Assembly: GCA_033807775.1 (NCBI GenBank)
Contig: CM066321.1
Location: 236,398,350 to 236,462,349 of the forward strand
Origin: Saussurea involucrata
Taxonomy: Eukaryota > Streptophyta > Magnoliopsida > Asterales > Asteraceae
Reading direction: 5' to 3'
Length of the DNA: 64,000 bases
The position numbers were made by a program, and so were the translations under genes. Positions 61,005-64,000 of the stretch are shown here, in pieces. Each line of letters opens with the position of its first letter. Positions within the stretch are counted from its first letter, which is position 1. The notes beneath the pieces were generated by a model. It did no database searches. It saw nothing but the letters and a program-made list of their open reading frames with translations, and was not told the DNA's origin.

Positions 61005-64000
61005 ATGGCGACTACCAGAAACTCACCGGCGACATCCCCTGCTCACTATGAGCACTCACAACACCGAACAAGGGCCACAAATCCTGAACATGAACATGGT
61101 GAATCTGTTGATTTCACTCCGACCACTCACCTGCAATTCTTCATCAAAAATGAGCACTTTGAGAACTCATTACCTCTAAAACCAAACAACCACTACCTTG
61201 TGCCATCAAGAACAGCTTTTGGAGCTGAACATGCTATTTTACTGAATATCCTTGAAAACCACCCTTTAAACACCATACCCACCAAAAACGTAACTTGCGT
61301 CCCTGCCAGATACCTGAACCAGTTCTAGCAGAGCTGTTATTATGATTCAGAATCAAGGGAAATCAGAGGTTACATCAACAAACCTGATAAATCCGAGAAC
61401 ATAAAGCTCAAGTTTAACCGAACCATGTTATCCTTGGAGTTCAATCTGCCCACAAGAGGGCTCTTAGGGATTAAGGAGTATGCAGAGATCCCTTCTAACA
61501 GAGAGCTCTGTGACTTCGCAAAAGATTTTGGGATACAACACCCATCTAAACAAGCGAAATGAATTCAGAAGGAATCGATTCCCACCTCTGTGGAACACAT
61601 TGTTCTCAATCCTCAATAGATGCCTCACATGCAAAGTAGGAAGCCCAGATCAAACCTCACACCAAATCCTTGCCATAATGTACGGGGTTTATTATGACCT
61701 ACCCCTTGATTTTGCAGCTATTATGATGCAATAACTGGTGAACACCATTGACCATCGAATATCTACACAGAAGGCCAAGGGCCCAAATGTCAAAGATCTC
61801 CCTGCTCTATAGTTCCAGAGGACTATCGGAGTCATTCTGGAACCTCTGCTACTCCTCAACAAATGGCCAATGGAAGGGCCTATAGTTAAGACATACCCCA
61901 TGACAAGAATGGCAACCACAAAACACGCAGAGGAGTATGCGATCTGTAGACCTCTGACAGCCAAACTTCTCACCTATGCCTCTGATGAACAACTTAGGTT
62001 ACATTACATACGCGATCACAGGACTCCAGAACCGAGTCCTGTGACACCCCCGCGTTTCGGAGTCCCTCTAGGAATCATAGTTGTAGAAAGGATGAGCCCA
62101 GAAGAGCACGCAGAAGCTGTGGCCAAACACAAGCAAAAACTAGCCAAAATCCGTCTGCATAGTAAAAAGATGATCTCCTCTGTATCCACGACAAAGGCAG
62201 CCACTCCCCCCAAACAGAAAAAGGCTCCCAGAGCAAAGAAACTTGCAGAAGGAACTTCTTCAAGTGCTGTACAAATCCCCCACCCTCCACAAGAAACGAT
62301 CGTTGCTTCCTTTGCACCCCCTCTTCCAAAAGATAAAAAGAAACGCAAGACAAAAGCATCAGAGGAGGGTGCCCCAAATCCACAGAGGAAGAAAACCAAG
62401 GCATCATAGGAGGGTGCCCCAAATCCACTGAACAACATCTGCCATCCCGCACTCCCATCAATTACGCAGAGTAGACTGACTTCTCTGATTTCATCCAAAG
62501 GCCTGACATTGCCGAATCTCTGGATACCTCTGTATGGAATGCCGAAGCCCTCCCAGAGTTCAACCCTGAACAAGCCCAAATGGACTCTCTTGTGTCAGAA
62601 GTTGATCCTAACATAGAGGCACATGGTGATCAATTTTCCTCCCCTTCGAGCTACGATCTGGAACTACAGAACACGGAGGAGATGTTGGAAACAGAGGATA
62701 CCTGGGTGGAGATTCAATCCAAGCCAACAGCTCAAATCTCTGAAATGCTCTCAGCATGGACCACCACAAACCCATCTGTAATTTCTCAGAGGTGGAGTAT
62801 GAGATGGAGGCAAGTGATAAAACCCCAGAAGGCATTCAGTCTACTACCCCAGAAGGACTTCTGCATCCACAACTATAGAGCATACATGGCTTCCACCCCT
62901 GCTATGATGTACTACGAAAAAGCCCAGAGGATATGGTAGAAGCCGAAGGCAATCGTACAGAGATAGAGGCATGCACAGAGACCACTGAGCTAGGGTGTAT
63001 GACAGAGGCTGAAGCCTTAAAAGATGTCGAACTTGGAAGAGGTACACAACCCCAACCACCTCCCAGTGCAACCCACATCTCTGACACCGCCAGTCTAGTG
63101 GCAGAAGGTGTCATTGAACAAGAGCAACACAGCTCGATCCTAACCCAAACAAACATGGCAGAGGTACCTCTTTCCACCTCTGTGCCACTATTAACCGGGG
63201 GAACCATTCCAAGGGAGTTCTCTCCAAAGGACTCACCTTTAGTTCGTGATCATTCGCCCCGGATCACATCTGAAATCCCTACAGAGGAATTCGTTTTCTC
63301 TACTACACGCACACACTCAGGACCGATCGGCTCTTTAGAGGAGCCTAGAGAGCACAATGACGAAGGGACTCTAGACAAGTCCCCAAGTCCACTTAAGGAT
63401 ACTCCTGTACCCACCTCTGAAGTGGATCAGGACAATGTGCTTAACAGAACCTCTATAGAGTCTGAGCCTCAAAAAGCCTCTACTCGAGGGAAATCCTTTC
63501 GCCCTCAACATTAAAACAGGGGCGAAATAGGGTGTCCAAGGAACAAGGACAAACTCTGGGGAAGAATTTGTTCCCCTAGAGGTTACACCTGGTTCATACG
63601 TCGCAAGGGGTGAGTTCCAAACCCTTGTCACCTCTATGACCAATTCATTAAAGGAGTTGAAAAGCTCCTTTGATACTTTTGCAGAGTCCTCTACAAGGGC
63701 AGTTACAGATCTGACCACCAATGTGGACAACCTGTCCACAGAGGTGAAAACTTCCATGGCCAAAATGCAACCTGCTGCAACAACCTCTGCAACCCCTGCA
63801 CCGGCCTCCACTTCTGCTCTGGAAACCTCCATCACCAATCTTTCAAAACAGCTAAAGAAGGCCCGAAAAGCATCGAAGAACATCCCACAAACCTCTGCCC
63901 CCGTCATCACCACCGAAGATCTTCAAAAGGCTCTGGATAAAGTCCAAGAGCATACTCTTGCTCAAACCAAGGCTCTGAAGCCTTCGGACTATATCACCAG
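61005..64000 (+). pseudogene. E2 accessory ORF, partial (runs off window)
   Basis: Starts MATTRNSPATSPAHYEHSQH. The N-terminal domain is collinear with E3 (ARYLNQF, FNRTMLSLEFNLPTRGLLGI, LPPLWNTLFSILNRCLTCK). A basic NLS-like cluster (KDKKKRKTKASEEG, near 62330) follows, then Pro/Ser/Thr/Glu-rich sequence and the coiled coil (EFQTLVTSMTNSLKELKSSF near 63615). It is broken by TAG near 61327, shifts near 61530 and 63500, and TAG at 61811-61813, 62407-62409 and 63528-63530. The C-terminal domain would lie beyond 64000. Confidence 0.8.

Larger units (their letters stand above)
15045..64000 (+). mobile_element. E2: degenerate SIRE-like copia element, twice interrupted
   Basis: Starts with a 723-bp LTR and primer site, then gag (16082-16581). 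The gag codons resume after T2 at 40315 with LINKCRKYGIHRTSEEN, exactly following YDRFNS. Gag, protease and integrase run to 44026, where F is inserted. Integrase resumes at 57549, then RT, RNase H (to 59939), a 1.1-kb spacer and the accessory ORF (61005 to beyond the window). The 3' LTR is outside the window. Many stops and indels show it is inactive. Its coding regions are most like those of E1. Confidence 0.92.

Overview
This is plant nuclear DNA made almost entirely of nested LTR retrotransposons. No intact host gene is visible. The evidence is initiator-tRNA-Met type primer sites, Ty1/copia gag-protease-integrase-RT-RNase H order, and SIRE/Maximus-like RT motifs (YVDD, QVLWM). A eudicot is likely. 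An Asteraceae genome is my guess from the style of the extra ORFs, made without any database search.

Layout, left to right. Positions 1-755 are two LTR fragments in opposite orientation. Positions 756-2184 and 10183-13323 are the two halves of an old Ty3/gypsy-like (Tat-type) relic. It keeps gag, a protease, one LTR and an opposite-strand coiled-coil ORF. It is split by E1 (2190-10177, minus strand, target duplication GATTT), a copia element that lost its 3' end. Positions 13324-15044 hold exon remnants of an ethylene receptor (ETR1-like, minus strand). From 15045 to beyond the window runs E2, a decayed plus-strand copia element. E2 is interrupted twice. T2 (16582-40314), a pol-less copia derivative with 275-bp LTRs, sits in its gag. 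F (44027-57548, minus strand, target duplication AGACA) sits in its integrase. T2 is itself interrupted by E3 (21021-35980, target duplication ACAAT). E3 is the youngest element: its 838-bp LTRs differ at six positions plus one indel.

The most interesting content is an accessory module after pol (where SIRE elements carry their env-like ORF), found in E2, E3, T2 and F. It is one long reading frame, about 1,650 codons in E3. It has an N-terminal helical domain of unknown function, a low-complexity middle with nuclear-localisation-like basic clusters, a coiled coil, and a C-terminal domain shared by E3, T2 and F. I see no signal peptide or membrane segment, so it does not look like an envelope protein. 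In E3, E2 and F a TATA box lies about 95-125 bp before its ATG. E3 and E2 also share a TGGGCC box, an ACGT core and an inverted CCAAT box in the same order. The elements carry private short-motif enrichments: CAGAGG/CCTCTG in E1, E2 and E3; CAGAGCTCTG-like in F; CCGG arrays at both ends of T2. I propose, as inference only, that the module encodes a nuclear factor acting on its own element family.

A second recurring feature is the gag/protease boundary. All five copia elements have a stop codon followed within 8 nt by a pyrimidine-rich T(G/A)CAG, but protease lies in three different phases relative to gag. That fits a 3' splice site better than readthrough or programmed frameshifting.
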